Notes under the pieces: generated by a model | What the model saw: the letters and a program-made list of their open reading frames with translations, nothing else | Database searches by the model: none | What the model was told of the DNA's origin: nothing | Made by a program: the position numbers and the translations under genes | NCBI GenBank assembly: GCA_938007965.1 | Contig: CALLMH010000001.1 | Location: forward strand, 1 to 64,000 | Origin: an uncultured Saprospiraceae bacterium | Lineage (GTDB): Bacteria > Bacteroidota > Bacteroidia > Chitinophagales > Saprospiraceae | Length of the DNA stretch: 64,000 nucleotides | Reading direction: 5' to 3' | Shown: positions 1 through 8,857 of the stretch, one piece after another | How positions within the stretch are numbered: the first letter of the stretch is position 1 | Layout: the number at the start of each line of letters is the position of its first letter

Positions 1-336
1 CTTAAGAGAAATAAAATGACCATGCTTATATTCTACATAACTTGGGCGTTTATGTACGTCTACAATGTCTTCCATCGCTATAGCGTGGACTCCAAAATTA
101 GCGGCTATCGTTTGTATTAAATTTACATCATGCAAGCCTCGGATATCATACCATTGAATTACGCTATCCTCTGATTTATATATTGGTAAATTATCAGAGT
201 CCTCATAAAATTCAATATGACATTTTGGCTCATTATATTGCGTATAAATAATCTTTACAGGAATATCAGTTTTCTCACCTGTATAGATCAGCGTTCCTGG
301 AGGCAACCCTGTTTTTCTATTCTTCTTTATAGCCAT
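1..336 (-). CDS. corA: Magnesium/cobalt transporter CorA, N-terminal part
   Basis: The reading frame runs open from the ATG at 336 to the window edge, so only the first 112 residues are seen. After a basic start comes a proline/glycine stretch (KTGLPPGTLIYTG), then WYDIRGLHDV and HAIAMEDIVDVHKRPSYVEY. This is the usual order in the cytoplasmic N-terminal domain of CorA, including the MEDI..RPK/SYE.Y signature. CorA is a pentameric inner-membrane channel for Mg2+ (also Co2+ and Ni2+). The two membrane helices and the GMN selectivity motif would lie beyond the edge and cannot be checked. A good promoter lies about 100 bases upstream, and a 12-codon open frame ends six bases before the ATG. Family assignment is confident; transport specificity is inferred. 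Confidence 0.85.
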   Translation of the reverse strand, partial: MAIKKNRKTGLPPGTLIYTGEKTDIPVKIIYTQYNEPKCHIEFYEDSDNLPIYKSEDSVIQWYDIRGLHDVNLIQTIAANFGVHAIAMEDIVDVHKRPSYVEYKHGHFISLK

Positions 337-342
337 GGAATT

Positions 343-381
343 TTATTTAAGCATCAAACTCAGAGAGTCAACCTCCTTCAT
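343..381 (-). CDS. Possible 12-codon leader ORF before corA
   Basis: An ATG-started frame coding MKEVDSLSLMLK ends in TAA six bases before the corA ATG, inside the presumed corA 5' leader. It lies between the promoter at 436-470 and the gene. Short leader ORFs control corA (corL) and mgtA in enterobacteria, but this peptide has no visible similarity to them. It could easily be chance. Confidence 0.2.
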   Translation of the reverse strand: MKEVDSLSLMLK

Positions 382-435
382 TTGCTTTGATGTTAATAAC
401 AGCTTTCGATCGTTCTTTTAAATTTAGACACTAAG

Positions 436-470
436 CAAAGATAGTTTTAGTCTACTCGCTAGTTGGCAAA
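436..470 (-). promoter_or_regulatory. Promoter for corA
   Basis: On the minus strand TTTG (467-470) is followed 23 bases later by TATCTTTG (436-443). This fits the Bacteroidota sigma-A consensus TTTG-N17-23-TAnnTTTG. Transcription would start near 430, giving a leader of about 95 bases before corA. Confidence 0.5.
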
Positions 471-670
471 CATTCTGATTTTTTTGTATTTCAAAACGCG
501 CCAATCATATCTAAACCAGTCGAATTGATTGTCAATCATCACATTGACAATGTTAGTTTTTAATTGAAAGAAAAATAACATTAAAATCAATATTAATCAA
601 AATGTTCGGAAAGTATAGCCAAAAGTAATAAAAGGCGGATTCCTTATATCTGCGAATTACTGAATATGAT

Positions 671-826
671 CTATTTTCTCAATTCTCGTTTCTTGTTCTG
701 CTCAATAATAATTTTCTGTTCTTCTTTTTTGATATACTCATTGTGCGCATAAGTGCTATATAAATACAAACCGATCACGGCGATACCGATCAATATAGAT
801 ATGTATGGGGCATATTTTCTTTTCAT
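671..826 (-). CDS. Small single-pass membrane protein, hypothetical
   Basis: A 51-residue frame starting at ATG 826. A short basic start (MKRKYAP) is followed by one hydrophobic helix (about residues 8-24, ISILIGIAVIGLYLYS). The tail is strongly charged and rich in Lys, Glu and Gln (about 30-51). The design suggests an inner-membrane anchor with a cytoplasmic or periplasmic helical tail. The clean signal-anchor pattern and the polar tail without stops favour a real gene over chance. I do not recognise a family and nothing in the neighbourhood gives a function. Confidence 0.45.
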   Translation of the reverse strand: MKRKYAPYISILIGIAVIGLYLYSTYAHNEYIKKEEQKIIIEQNKKRELRK

Positions 827-1041
827 ATTTTTATTTTTTCAGTCTATTTGATTGACTCTCTTTTTGACTATTTTTCGATTTTGACTTATCCGTGCACAAA
901 ATAAGCAATTGCCTATTGCTATACCCAAGGATATATAATCTCTTATGCCAGTACCGAATAATTAAAGATAAACAATCGATATTACTTTATGTTTCTCATT
1001 CTATAGATCCTACGGCTAAATTTCTTTTGTCCAAAAAAAAA

Positions 1042-1071
1042 GTGCACTCAGACTATAAGTCTGAAGTGCAC
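1042..1071 (-). terminator. Rho-independent terminator after typA
   Basis: A hairpin with arms of about 13 bp (GTGCACTTCAGACT read on the minus strand, one bulged base, loop ATA) is followed on the minus strand by nine T (1033-1041). It lies 44 bases after the typA stop codon. Confidence 0.85.
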
Positions 1072-1114
1072 ATTATCTAAATCTATGTTACTCAGTAATA
1101 TTCTTCTAAAAGTA

Positions 1115-2884
1115 TTATTTCTTGTAACTAATTTTTCTCATTCTCAAGCTCAGAGGAGTGACTTCTAGGTACTCATCTTCTCTGATATATTCCATTGACT
1201 CCTCTAGCGAAAACTTGATCTTCGGTGCGATCTTAGCTGAATCATCCGCTCCAGAAGAACGCATATTGGTCAGTTTCTTACCCTTTATCAAGTTGACTTC
1301 TAGATCATTATCTCTACTATTCTCACCGACTACTTGACCTATATAGATCTCTTCTCCTGGATCTACGAAGAACTTACCTCTATCCTGTAATCTATCAATC
1401 GCGAATGCTGTAGTGGCTCCTTTTTCCATAGATACCAATGATCCCTTCAATCTTGCTGGAATATCTCCTTTGTACGGTGCATACTCCAAGAATCTGTGCG
1501 TCATTATTGCTTCTCCGGCAGATGCGGTCAATACATTATTTCTTAATCCGATGATTCCCCTTGATGGGATTTCGAATTCTAGGTGCTGAACATCGCCTTT
1601 CGGTTCCATAATAGTCAACATACCTTTTCTCATCGTAACCAGTTCGATTACTTTACCAGAATATGCTTCAGGTACGTCGATTACCATCAGCTCTACAGGT
1701 TCGCACTTCACGCCATCGATTTCTTTTATGATAACTTGCGGCTTACCTACTTGGAGTTCATATCCTTCTCTTCTCATGGTTTCAATCAAAACCGAGAGGT
1801 GAAGAACTCCTCTTCCGAAAACAATAAATTTATCCTCCGTATCGGTTTCTTTTACTTGTAGTGCAAGATTCTTTTCTAACTCTGCATGTAGTCTATCTCT
1901 AAGGTGTCTAGAAGTTACAAACTTCCCCTCTTTTCCAAAGAATGGAGATGTATTAATTGTAAATAGCATACTCATCGTAGGCTCATCGACCTTGATCCTC
2001 GGCAATGCTTCTGGCTGCTCTAAATCAGCCACCGTATCACCAATATCGAAGCCTTCGACACCGATAAGAGCACAGATATCACCGCACTTAGCTTCTGAAA
2101 CTCTATTTTTCACCAATCCTTCGAATACATGAACTTCCTTTACTCTTACCTTCTTCTCTACCCCATCGGCTTGCATGAGCATGAAATCTGTATTCTCCAC
2201 GATCGTTCCTCTTGCGATTCTTCCGATTGCGATTCTTCCTGTAAACTTTGAGAAATCTAGAGACGTAATTTGCATCTGTACTGGACCTTCTACATAAGGG
2301 GCTTCTGGGATATGGTCTAGTATCGCATCCAATAGCGGTATGATATTATCCGTTTTCTTCTCATGATCAAAACTCATCCAACCAAACTTAGAAGAACCAA
2401 ATAATGTCACAAAGTCCAATTGATCTTCCGTACCTCCTAGATTAAACATCAGATCAAAAACATCACTCTGTACGTCCTCTGGTCTACAGTTTTCTTTATC
2501 AACCTTATTCACGACAAGTATAGGTTTTAGTCCCAATGCCAATGCTTTCGACATTACAAATCTTGTCTGTGGCATAGGTCCCTCAAATGCATCTACCAGT
2601 ATTAACACACCGTCCGCCATCTTCAATACACGCTCTACTTCCCCTCCGAAATCGGCGTGACCAGGAGTATCGATGATATTAATCTTTGTATCCTTATAGT
2701 TAACAGATACATTCTTACTTAATATCGTGATCCCCCTTTCTCTCTCCAGATCGTTATTATCGAGGTGCGCTTCTTGTCTAGTCGCTCTCTCGTCCATTGC
2801 TTGACATTGATCGATAAATTTATCTACCAATGTGGTCTTCCCGTGATCTACGTGGGCGATGATGGCTATGTTTCTTACTTGCAT
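1115..2884 (-). CDS. typA: Translational GTPase TypA/BipA
   Basis: A 589-residue ribosome-binding GTPase of the EF-G/LepA class, which helps 50S assembly and stress or cold adaptation. The G motifs are clear: AHVDHGKTT (residues 9-17), the switch I region ERERGIT, DTPGH for G3 and NKVD for G4. These are followed by the EF-Tu domain-2-like barrel, EF-G domains III and V and the TypA-specific C-terminal domain. Length is near the family norm (about 600). The gene stands alone with its own terminator at 1042-1071. The neighbouring RNA helicase is on the same strand but 157 bases away. Start is the ATG at 2884, directly before the conserved MQVRNIAIIAHVDHG start. Confidence 0.97.
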   Translation of the reverse strand: MQVRNIAIIAHVDHGKTTLVDKFIDQCQAMDERATRQEAHLDNNDLERERGITILSKNVSVNYKDTKINIIDTPGHADFGGEVERVLKMADGVLILVDAFEGPMPQTRFVMSKALALGLKPILVVNKVDKENCRPEDVQSDVFDLMFNLGGTEDQLDFVTLFGSSKFGWMSFDHEKKTDNIIPLLDAILDHIPEAPYVEGPVQMQITSLDFSKFTGRIAIGRIARGTIVENTDFMLMQADGVEKKVRVKEVHVFEGLVKNRVSEAKCGDICALIGVEGFDIGDTVADLEQPEALPRIKVDEPTMSMLFTINTSPFFGKEGKFVTSRHLRDRLHAELEKNLALQVKETDTEDKFIVFGRGVLHLSVLIETMRREGYELQVGKPQVIIKEIDGVKCEPVELMVIDVPEAYSGKVIELVTMRKGMLTIMEPKGDVQHLEFEIPSRGIIGLRNNVLTASAGEAIMTHRFLEYAPYKGDIPARLKGSLVSMEKGATTAFAIDRLQDRGKFFVDPGEEIYIGQVVGENSRDNDLEVNLIKGKKLTNMRSSGADDSAKIAPKIKFSLEESMEYIREDEYLEVTPLSLRMRKISYKK

Positions 2885-3041
2885 GCTGTTGAATGTTGAA
2901 TTAAGGATTTCGAATTTAATACTTCATTAATAGGTATATAAAGCCCAATTAAATAATGTTTAATATCAAATTACTTCCTCCTTGACTTTATATATAATGT
3001 TAATTAAAATTATGGATTTAGATCAGTCAGTGGTATTATGA

Positions 3042-4904
3042 TTAATCTTCGTTGCATCTGATATCTCTGCCTTTGTAGTCAATATTTTTAAAATACTTAC
3101 TTACAGATCTTGCTTCTGATTTATCTATTTCGAATGTGGTATGCATTTTCGACATATTGATATCTCCGATCGCTTTACGTTTCACATTAGCATTCTTACT
3201 TATGAAATCGAGTAATTCGCCAGGACTCATCTTATCTACTTTTCCGATATTGATGAACATCTTAGTTTGTTTACTACCGCTTTTTGATGATCGTTCTTCA
3301 CGTCTACTGCCCCTCTCTCCAGACCGCCTTTCGATTTTATCTTTTCTATCTGGTCTATCCTTCCTATCCCTTCTATCAGATCTATCTTCTGATCTACGGC
3401 CTCTTCTTTCTTCATCACGCCTTCTATCCCGATCACGTCTACCGTCAGACTTCACTTCTCTTTTTCTATCTCGGCCACCACGATCTCTATCTCTATCTCT
3501 ACTTCTACCTCTATCACGGTCACGGTCACGCCTTCTTCCTCGATCTCTTCCGCCTCCACTATCGCCACGGCTAAATTCATCCAAATTAAGATCATCCTTG
3601 ATATTGGTCTTCTTTCTGATCTTTTTCAGCTGTTGAGAAAGTAATTTAGCTACTAGCTCATCTTTCTCTACACCCGAAAGCTGATCCAACACATTGTCCA
3701 ATGTCTCTTTTGGAATATCATTTTCATCAGCCTCCATTAGCTTCTCCGTCCACTTTTCGATCCTCTTGTCGAGAAGTTCGGCATACTTCGGGAGGAGTAT
3801 CTTTTCGAATTCAATATCTAGAGCTCTAGATATTTGCTTCATTTTGCTCTTATCTTTTGGGATCAGGATGGTCAATGAAGTACCAGATTTACCAGCTCTA
3901 GCCGTACGACCTGATCTGTGTGTATAGTATGATGGCGAATCCGGAAGTGTATAGTGCAATACGTGGGTAAGATCATTGACATCGATTCCCCTAGCTGCTA
4001 CATCCGTAGCTACCATAATATTGCATGACTTCGCTCTGAATCTCTTCATGACTTTGTCCCGCTGTGCTTGCGAGAGATCACCATGTATAGCTTCCGCTCT
4101 ATATCCATCTCTAGATAATTCGTCCGCTAAGTCTTGAGTATCCATCTTCGTACGACAGAAAATAACACCATAGAATTCGGGAATATAATCTAGGACTCTT
4201 TTTACAGCTTCAGATTTGTCCCTTCTATTTACAAGTACGTATTTATGAGATATGTTTTGATTGGTAATATTTTTCTGGTCGACTTTCACTTCGATCGGAT
4301 CATCCATATATGTATTCACAATATGTCTGATCTCTTTGGGCATGGTCGCAGAGAATAACCAAGTCTTTTTATCTGGGTTGGTTCCTTCTAATATCTTATC
4401 GATATCTTCTTGGAATCCCATATTCAACATTTCATCCGCTTCATCAAGAATTAAGAAATTGATATCTGTTAATTTGACAACTCTCCTGCCGATAAGATCT
4501 ATCAATCTTCCAGGAGTAGCGATGATTATGTGGGGTGTGTACTTTTTGATCTCTTTGATCTGATTCATAATCGCCGTACCACCGTAGACTGTTGAGATAT
4601 TTAATTTGTTTTTGTACTTAGAGAAGTTTTTCATCTCTACAGCGATCTGTTGTACCAACTCTCTAGTCGGCGCTAATATGATCGCTTGTGTGTACTTTGC
4701 AGTATCATCCATCAGATCTAATAGCGGTAGACCGAACGCGGCTGTTTTTCCTGTACCCGTTTGAGCTAAACCCATCAGGTCTTTCTCATTCACTAGCAAT
4801 TGACCAATTGCACTCTTTTGAATCTCCGTCGGAGTTTCAAAACCTATTTCTCCCAATGCTTTAAGTATCTCGTCGGAAAGGCCTAATTCTTTAAATGTAT
4901 CCAA
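3042..4904 (-). CDS. deaD: DEAD-box ATP-dependent RNA helicase with long Arg/Asp tail
   Basis: 620 residues. The helicase core has the Q motif near 24-30, Walker A AQTGTGKT (47-54), DEAD (154-157), SAT (185-187) and the HRSGRTAR motif VI. From about 450 to 545 there is an extreme low-complexity linker of Arg, Asp, Glu and Ser, with many RDRD and RR steps. The last 70 or so residues (from KMFINIGKVDKM) match the DbpA-type RNA-binding domain, an RRM-like fold found in CsdA/DeaD and DbpA that binds structured rRNA. The likely role is ribosome assembly or cold-related RNA unwinding. The start is TTG at 4904. No ATG lies between it and the promoter box at 4922-4929, so the leader is very short. 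Confidence 0.93.
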   Translation of the reverse strand: MDTFKELGLSDEILKALGEIGFETPTEIQKSAIGQLLVNEKDLMGLAQTGTGKTAAFGLPLLDLMDDTAKYTQAIILAPTRELVQQIAVEMKNFSKYKNKLNISTVYGGTAIMNQIKEIKKYTPHIIIATPGRLIDLIGRRVVKLTDINFLILDEADEMLNMGFQEDIDKILEGTNPDKKTWLFSATMPKEIRHIVNTYMDDPIEVKVDQKNITNQNISHKYVLVNRRDKSEAVKRVLDYIPEFYGVIFCRTKMDTQDLADELSRDGYRAEAIHGDLSQAQRDKVMKRFRAKSCNIMVATDVAARGIDVNDLTHVLHYTLPDSPSYYTHRSGRTARAGKSGTSLTILIPKDKSKMKQISRALDIEFEKILLPKYAELLDKRIEKWTEKLMEADENDIPKETLDNVLDQLSGVEKDELVAKLLSQQLKKIRKKTNIKDDLNLDEFSRGDSGGGRDRGRRRDRDRDRGRSRDRDRDRGGRDRKREVKSDGRRDRDRRRDEERRGRRSEDRSDRRDRKDRPDRKDKIERRSGERGSRREERSSKSGSKQTKMFINIGKVDKMSPGELLDFISKNANVKRKAIGDINMSKMHTTFEIDKSEARSVSKYFKNIDYKGRDIRCNED

Positions 4905-4921
4905 GTATTCTAATTTTGCCG

Positions 4922-4929
4922 CAAAGGTA
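4922..4929 (-). promoter_or_regulatory. -7 promoter box of the DEAD-box helicase gene
   Basis: The minus strand reads TACCTTTG followed by C, an exact match to the Bacteroidota -7 box TAnnTTTG. It lies 17 bases before the TTG start. No clear TTTG -33 box was found. Confidence 0.5.
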
Positions 4930-5171
4930 CGTTTTTTAAGGGATTTATCTCGTTTTAATTAATTTGTTTTCAGTAGGTTACAAATATTTTCTACAATGCT
5001 ATATTGACTTACAGAATACACGAATTTAACCGCGAATAAAGAAATTTAATTTTTCGACTATTGCAGCCTACCTCTTCAAAAGTAAATATTGGCTTTCAAA
5101 ACGAATCAAATGGATGTTTTTATTAAGAGTAACTTTTGTCTGCTACGTCAGTATAAAAATCAATGCGATCG

Positions 5172-6230
5172 CTACCTTACAAAAAGTAATTCACTTACGG
5201 TTGAGTTTTCTTGCTGGACTTTGACTATGTACATACCAACCTCCAAATCTGAAGTGTCCAGATTATAATCTAGATCGTATGGATCAATAGCATTTCTTTT
5301 GATTATCTGTCCTTGCATATCATAGATGTAAATTTCACCCACACCATTATTCGATAAATGTATCGTAGCCATATGAGATGCTGGATTAGGAGAGATTTGG
5401 ATCTGCTGATCAGAAACCTCCATTATAGATGTCGGCAAGCATGATTCTGTAGGACAATACATCCGAGTAGCCAGTGAACAGTCGTAAATAAACGGATTGA
5501 CCTTTAGGTCTTGATATTTAGATATATGGATATTTCTATTCCATTCTTTTTCGTCCACTTCATCGGTAATATGCCATTTACACAGATTTTCTCTTTGGTT
5601 TTCAAAGAATTCGCTATTGGCATTATCAGCCTCTTCTCTATACATCGTATAAAAGTAAAACATAGCCCTTGCGATATTACCCTTATGGTCTTCTCTTGGC
5701 TCGAATAGAGTCGTAGACGTCTCACTGTACAAATCTATTTCGTCTAAAAATGGAATGTTGGTTTGTTTATTATTTTGGTAATACCACTGAGTTGTCTCAT
5801 TATCATCTATTTCCCCATATTCATTGTTTCCTCTAGCTGAATTGACTGCAGTACGTGTAGGAAATAGATGGTGCATATCACTCTTTGCATTGCCAAATTC
5901 CGCCCCCATAGATTGTGGGAATGCATGTTCAGTATTAATACCATCCGAACTCCCATCCATGAATGCTGCCTGTGTAGGATCTTCTTTTGGATCCAGGTAG
6001 ATAGTATGACCCGTATACACACACTTAAGACTGTCATCGTCATTGTAGATTACAGAAAACAAAGTATCTCTAGCTTTCGAATAATTTAATGTGGTTTCAG
6101 TTTTATAGTCTTTTACAACCGCATTGTACAATTCTTCACCTTCCAAAGATGGAAAGACAGGAATATAGTCCTGAGAATAGCCTATCATAGAATATATTAA
6201 GAATAATATTAATATGTTTATTTTTAACAT
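5172..6230 (-). CDS. Secreted endonuclease I family nuclease with T9SS sorting domain
   Basis: 352 residues. A signal peptide (about 1-19, ending MIGYSQ) leads into the EndA/NucM nuclease domain. Its core contains NTEHAFPQSMGAEF (99-112) and SDMHHLFPT (117-125), the metal- and DNA-binding His/Asn region of the Endonuclease_1 family, which cuts DNA non-specifically. Residues about 275-352 form a type A T9SS sorting domain (ISPNPAS near its start, then IYDMQGQ and GMYIVKV). The protein should therefore cross the outer membrane by T9SS and act outside the cell, probably to scavenge DNA for nutrients or loosen matrix DNA. The gene is single and divergent from rlmI. Confidence 0.9.
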   Translation of the reverse strand: MLKINILILFLIYSMIGYSQDYIPVFPSLEGEELYNAVVKDYKTETTLNYSKARDTLFSVIYNDDDSLKCVYTGHTIYLDPKEDPTQAAFMDGSSDGINTEHAFPQSMGAEFGNAKSDMHHLFPTRTAVNSARGNNEYGEIDDNETTQWYYQNNKQTNIPFLDEIDLYSETSTTLFEPREDHKGNIARAMFYFYTMYREEADNANSEFFENQRENLCKWHITDEVDEKEWNRNIHISKYQDLKVNPFIYDCSLATRMYCPTESCLPTSIMEVSDQQIQISPNPASHMATIHLSNNGVGEIYIYDMQGQIIKRNAIDPYDLDYNLDTSDLEVGMYIVKVQQENSTVSELLFVR

Positions 6231-6584
6231 GGCGCAAAAAAAAGAAAATAAACTGATTACAAGCCATTTTTACATGATAACTATTTGACATATGTTAATA
6301 AATTTTGTAATCTTCTTTACCATACTTCAATTATTTTGCATAGTTTTTTACAAAGCTTTTTTTATCAAGGACACACGGTCATAAATCTGTAGTGCTTTCC
6401 GATCACGCACTGTGTAAACACAACAATACATTTCGAGAGGTCTGACGATCTGTGCTCTTACGATTCATACCATAATTATGATTTCAAAACTTAAGAGTTT
6501 TTTTTTGCAAGAAAGAAGAAAATCACATATACACTATCTGTTCTTCTTTAGCTCTTTTTCCATTATTTTATTCATCTTCGCTTC
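6231..6584. other. Intergenic region between endonuclease and rlmI
   Basis: 354 AT-rich bases between two divergent genes. It must hold both promoters, but I found no clean TAnnTTTG box and no hairpin or small gene. Confidence 0.4.
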
Positions 6585-7775
6585 ATGAAAAAGAATTACC
6601 CAACACTTATACTCAAGAAAGGCAAGGAAGAAGCAATAAATAGAAAGCATCCTTGGATATTTAGTGGCGCTATATTCAATAAACCGGATGGGTTAATTGA
6701 TGGCCAAGTGGTAAGATTAGTCAATCAAGGTGGTCATCACTTGGTGACGGGTCATTATCACGACGGTAGTATTATGTTGAGAATTCTCAGCTTTGAAGAT
6801 GTCAATATAGATCAAGGATTTTGGAACAAAAAGATGAAAGCGGCATACAATTACAGAAAGTCAATAGGACTAATCGATGATCCAAAAACAAATGCCTTTA
6901 GGTTCATCCACGGTGAAGGAGATGGCGTATCTGGTTTAATCATTGACATATACAATAACAATGCTGTGGTTCAATGTCATTCTATCGGATGCTACAGAGA
7001 CATTAGATATATTACATCTGCTTTAGACTTTGCTTTTGGTGGAGGTTTAGATTCTATATATGTAAAATCAAAAGGGTCACTCCCCTCTTCATTCACTGAG
7101 CACGAAGAAGACTATTATGCAAAAGGAGAAACTGCATCCACTGAAATCTTAGAGAACGGCGTCAAATTTGCCATTAATTGGGAAGAGGGTCAAAAGACAG
7201 GTTTTTTTCTTGACCAAAGAGATAACCGCAGAATCCTAGGAGAATTCTCCAAAGGAAAGTCTGTTCTTAATTGCTTCTGTTACACTGGGGGCTTCTCGAT
7301 GTATGCATTGGCCAGTGGTGCTAAATCCGTTTTCTCCCTTGACGTAAGTAAGCCTGCAATGGAGATGGTCGCAAAAAATCATATGCTAAATGGATTTGAA
7401 GATATTCATAAAATGGAGGATGCAAATGTAATGCACGTCCTAGCCGATAAGGAAATACCAAAACATGACGTGGTGATCGTTGATCCTCCCGCTTTTGCCA
7501 AGAGTGTAAAAAAACGTCACAATGCGGTACAAGCCTACAAAAGATTAAACATGATGGCACTCAAGAAAGTAAATCGAGGAGGTTATCTGTTTACATTTTC
7601 TTGCAGTCAGGTGGTAGGTCCAGAACTATTCTACAATACGATCAGGTCAGCTGCCATCGAATCCGGCAAAAAAATAAGAATAGTGCACCATCTCACCCAA
7701 GGCCCAGATCATCCGATCAATATCTATCATCCCGAAGGAAATTATCTGAAGGGGTTGGTTTTATTTGTCGAGTGA
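6585..7775 (+). CDS. rlmI: 23S rRNA (cytosine-C5)-methyltransferase RlmI-like
   Basis: 396 residues, the usual length. An N-terminal PUA domain (about 1-80, starting PTLILKKGKEEAINRKHPW) is followed by a small RlmI-type domain and a class I SAM-dependent methyltransferase domain. The motif VIVDPPAFAKS near residue 300 is typical of the RlmI/YccW family. GQKTGFFLDQRDNR and VLNCFCYTGGFS are the other signature stretches. The E. coli enzyme methylates C1962 of 23S rRNA; whether the same base is used here is inferred. It converges on the next gene with only four bases between the stops. Confidence 0.92.
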   Translation: MKKNYPTLILKKGKEEAINRKHPWIFSGAIFNKPDGLIDGQVVRLVNQGGHHLVTGHYHDGSIMLRILSFEDVNIDQGFWNKKMKAAYNYRKSIGLIDDPKTNAFRFIHGEGDGVSGLIIDIYNNNAVVQCHSIGCYRDIRYITSALDFAFGGGLDSIYVKSKGSLPSSFTEHEEDYYAKGETASTEILENGVKFAINWEEGQKTGFFLDQRDNRRILGEFSKGKSVLNCFCYTGGFSMYALASGAKSVFSLDVSKPAMEMVAKNHMLNGFEDIHKMEDANVMHVLADKEIPKHDVVIVDPPAFAKSVKKRHNAVQAYKRLNMMALKKVNRGGYLFTFSCSQVVGPELFYNTIRSAAIESGKKIRIVHHLTQGPDHPINIYHPEGNYLKGLVLFVE

Positions 7776-7779
7776 TTAA

Positions 7780-8496
7780 TTATCCTTTTACTTGATCAAA
7801 ATAATTGGCAAATAAGTATCTGTACCCTAATTCTAATCCGAAAGAAAATAATCTGTTAGAATTGGGATTGTTTGATATTTTGGTCATGTGATATCTAAAC
7901 GTAGGCTGCACAAAAACCTGACTTACATCTGCAACAGAGTAATTCATTCCTAATCCTAATATGGCGGCAAATTGCATTTTTTTTAAATCAAAAATATTTT
8001 GTGAGTAATCCACCGTCATACTACTTGAAGTCAAGTTGGTCTCACTACCGACCCTAGTGTCAGTATATAGATGTGGGGAAACTCCAAACTCTACATATGG
8101 ACTCAGTTTATTCTGATTTATTTCATATCTCAGAAAAAGTGGCACTTCTATAAATCTATGAATAGTAGTCGATCGTATAAATCTAGGTAGTGATGGGTCT
8201 GGCTCGAATCCATTTGGCCCTATTTCACTTGGCCACCTAAGATCATCTTGGAGCGTTTGATCTCCTATCTGAGCATATCTCAATCCTGTTTTGAACAATA
8301 TCTTATCATAGATTCTGAAATTAAAATTAAATCCAGCTCGATAAGTAAATACGCCTTGTTGATCATCAGGAGATAGACCGCTAATAGCTGTCAAATTTGT
8401 GTAGTCAAAACTGCCTAATACGTCAATAGACATATCTTTCTGAGAATATGTAGCCACAGAAAATAGTAAAAATGTAAATATTAGTAATGCTTTCAT
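7780..8496 (-). CDS. Outer-membrane beta-barrel protein (porin-like)
   Basis: 238 residues from the ATG at 8496. That start is chosen because it gives a clean signal peptide (MKALLIFTFLLFSVATYSQ), whereas the longer frame to 8544 adds a polar, unlikely leader. The mature part has alternating short beta strands with aromatic ends (such as FRIYDKILFKTGLRYAQIG and the last strand FGLELGYRYLF). It resembles the PorT/OMP_b-brl family common in Bacteroidota, an eight- to ten-strand barrel. Function is unknown. Such genes are often species-specific, and nothing in the neighbourhood points to a partner. Confidence 0.7.
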   Translation of the reverse strand: MKALLIFTFLLFSVATYSQKDMSIDVLGSFDYTNLTAISGLSPDDQQGVFTYRAGFNFNFRIYDKILFKTGLRYAQIGDQTLQDDLRWPSEIGPNGFEPDPSLPRFIRSTTIHRFIEVPLFLRYEINQNKLSPYVEFGVSPHLYTDTRVGSETNLTSSSMTVDYSQNIFDLKKMQFAAILGLGMNYSVADVSQVFVQPTFRYHMTKISNNPNSNRLFSFGLELGYRYLFANYFDQVKG

Positions 8497-8857
8497 AGCT
8501 CGTGATTTTCGATTAAAGTAAGCATAAATGTAGAACATTTCCAAATAAAGAAATATTCTGGAGCAAATTCCAAAATCTTATAATTCATGTCTACGTCATT
8601 GACTCAAATACTCTAACATCTAATACCAAACGAATGCCCAAGAAAAAAACCCGATGATCAGGGGACATTCAAAAGCAATCAGAACAGTGACTATCAGCCG
8701 ATAATATTGACAATCAACAGCATCTTTGTTATTACTTAATACACTTATAGATTACTAATCACTTTAGAAGTAGTGAGAAAAAAAATGAATAAGGTTATTC
8801 GATAATTACAAATAACCTTATTCAATATCCACCAAATAGTGGTCCTATAGACAAAAA
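8497..8857. other. Intergenic region with terminator
   Basis: 361 bases. The right end holds the terminator of the adhesin operon (8786-8824). The rest presumably contains the promoter of the barrel protein gene, but no exact -7 box was found. Confidence 0.4.
8786..8824 (-). terminator. Terminator of the SprF/OmpA/adhesin operon
   Basis: A perfect 14-bp inverted repeat (arms 8786-8799 and 8811-8824, TGAATAAGGTTATT) with an 11-base loop. On the minus strand it is followed by a T-rich run (8778-8785). It lies 34 bases past the stop of the giant surface protein. Confidence 0.85.

Larger units (their letters stand above)
337..670. other. Intergenic region upstream of corA
   Basis: Apart from the corA promoter and the possible leader ORF, this AT-rich stretch shows nothing I can name. 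It separates corA from the small membrane protein gene on the same strand. Confidence 0.5.

Noticed and set aside
892-1080. Plus-strand 62-codon open frame downstream of typA
   Set aside because: It runs through the typA terminator hairpin, has no family features and no promoter box; its composition looks random.
3260-3570. Short DNA repeats that could suggest a CRISPR or other array
   Set aside because: The units code for Arg/Asp steps in frame within a real gene. There are no equal-length repeats with unique spacers.
3136-3636. Plus-strand 166-codon frame opposite the DEAD-box helicase tail
   Set aside because: It is the complement of the Arg/Asp repeat tract, which yields a Leu/Ser-rich frame by chance. 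The minus-strand gene is certain.
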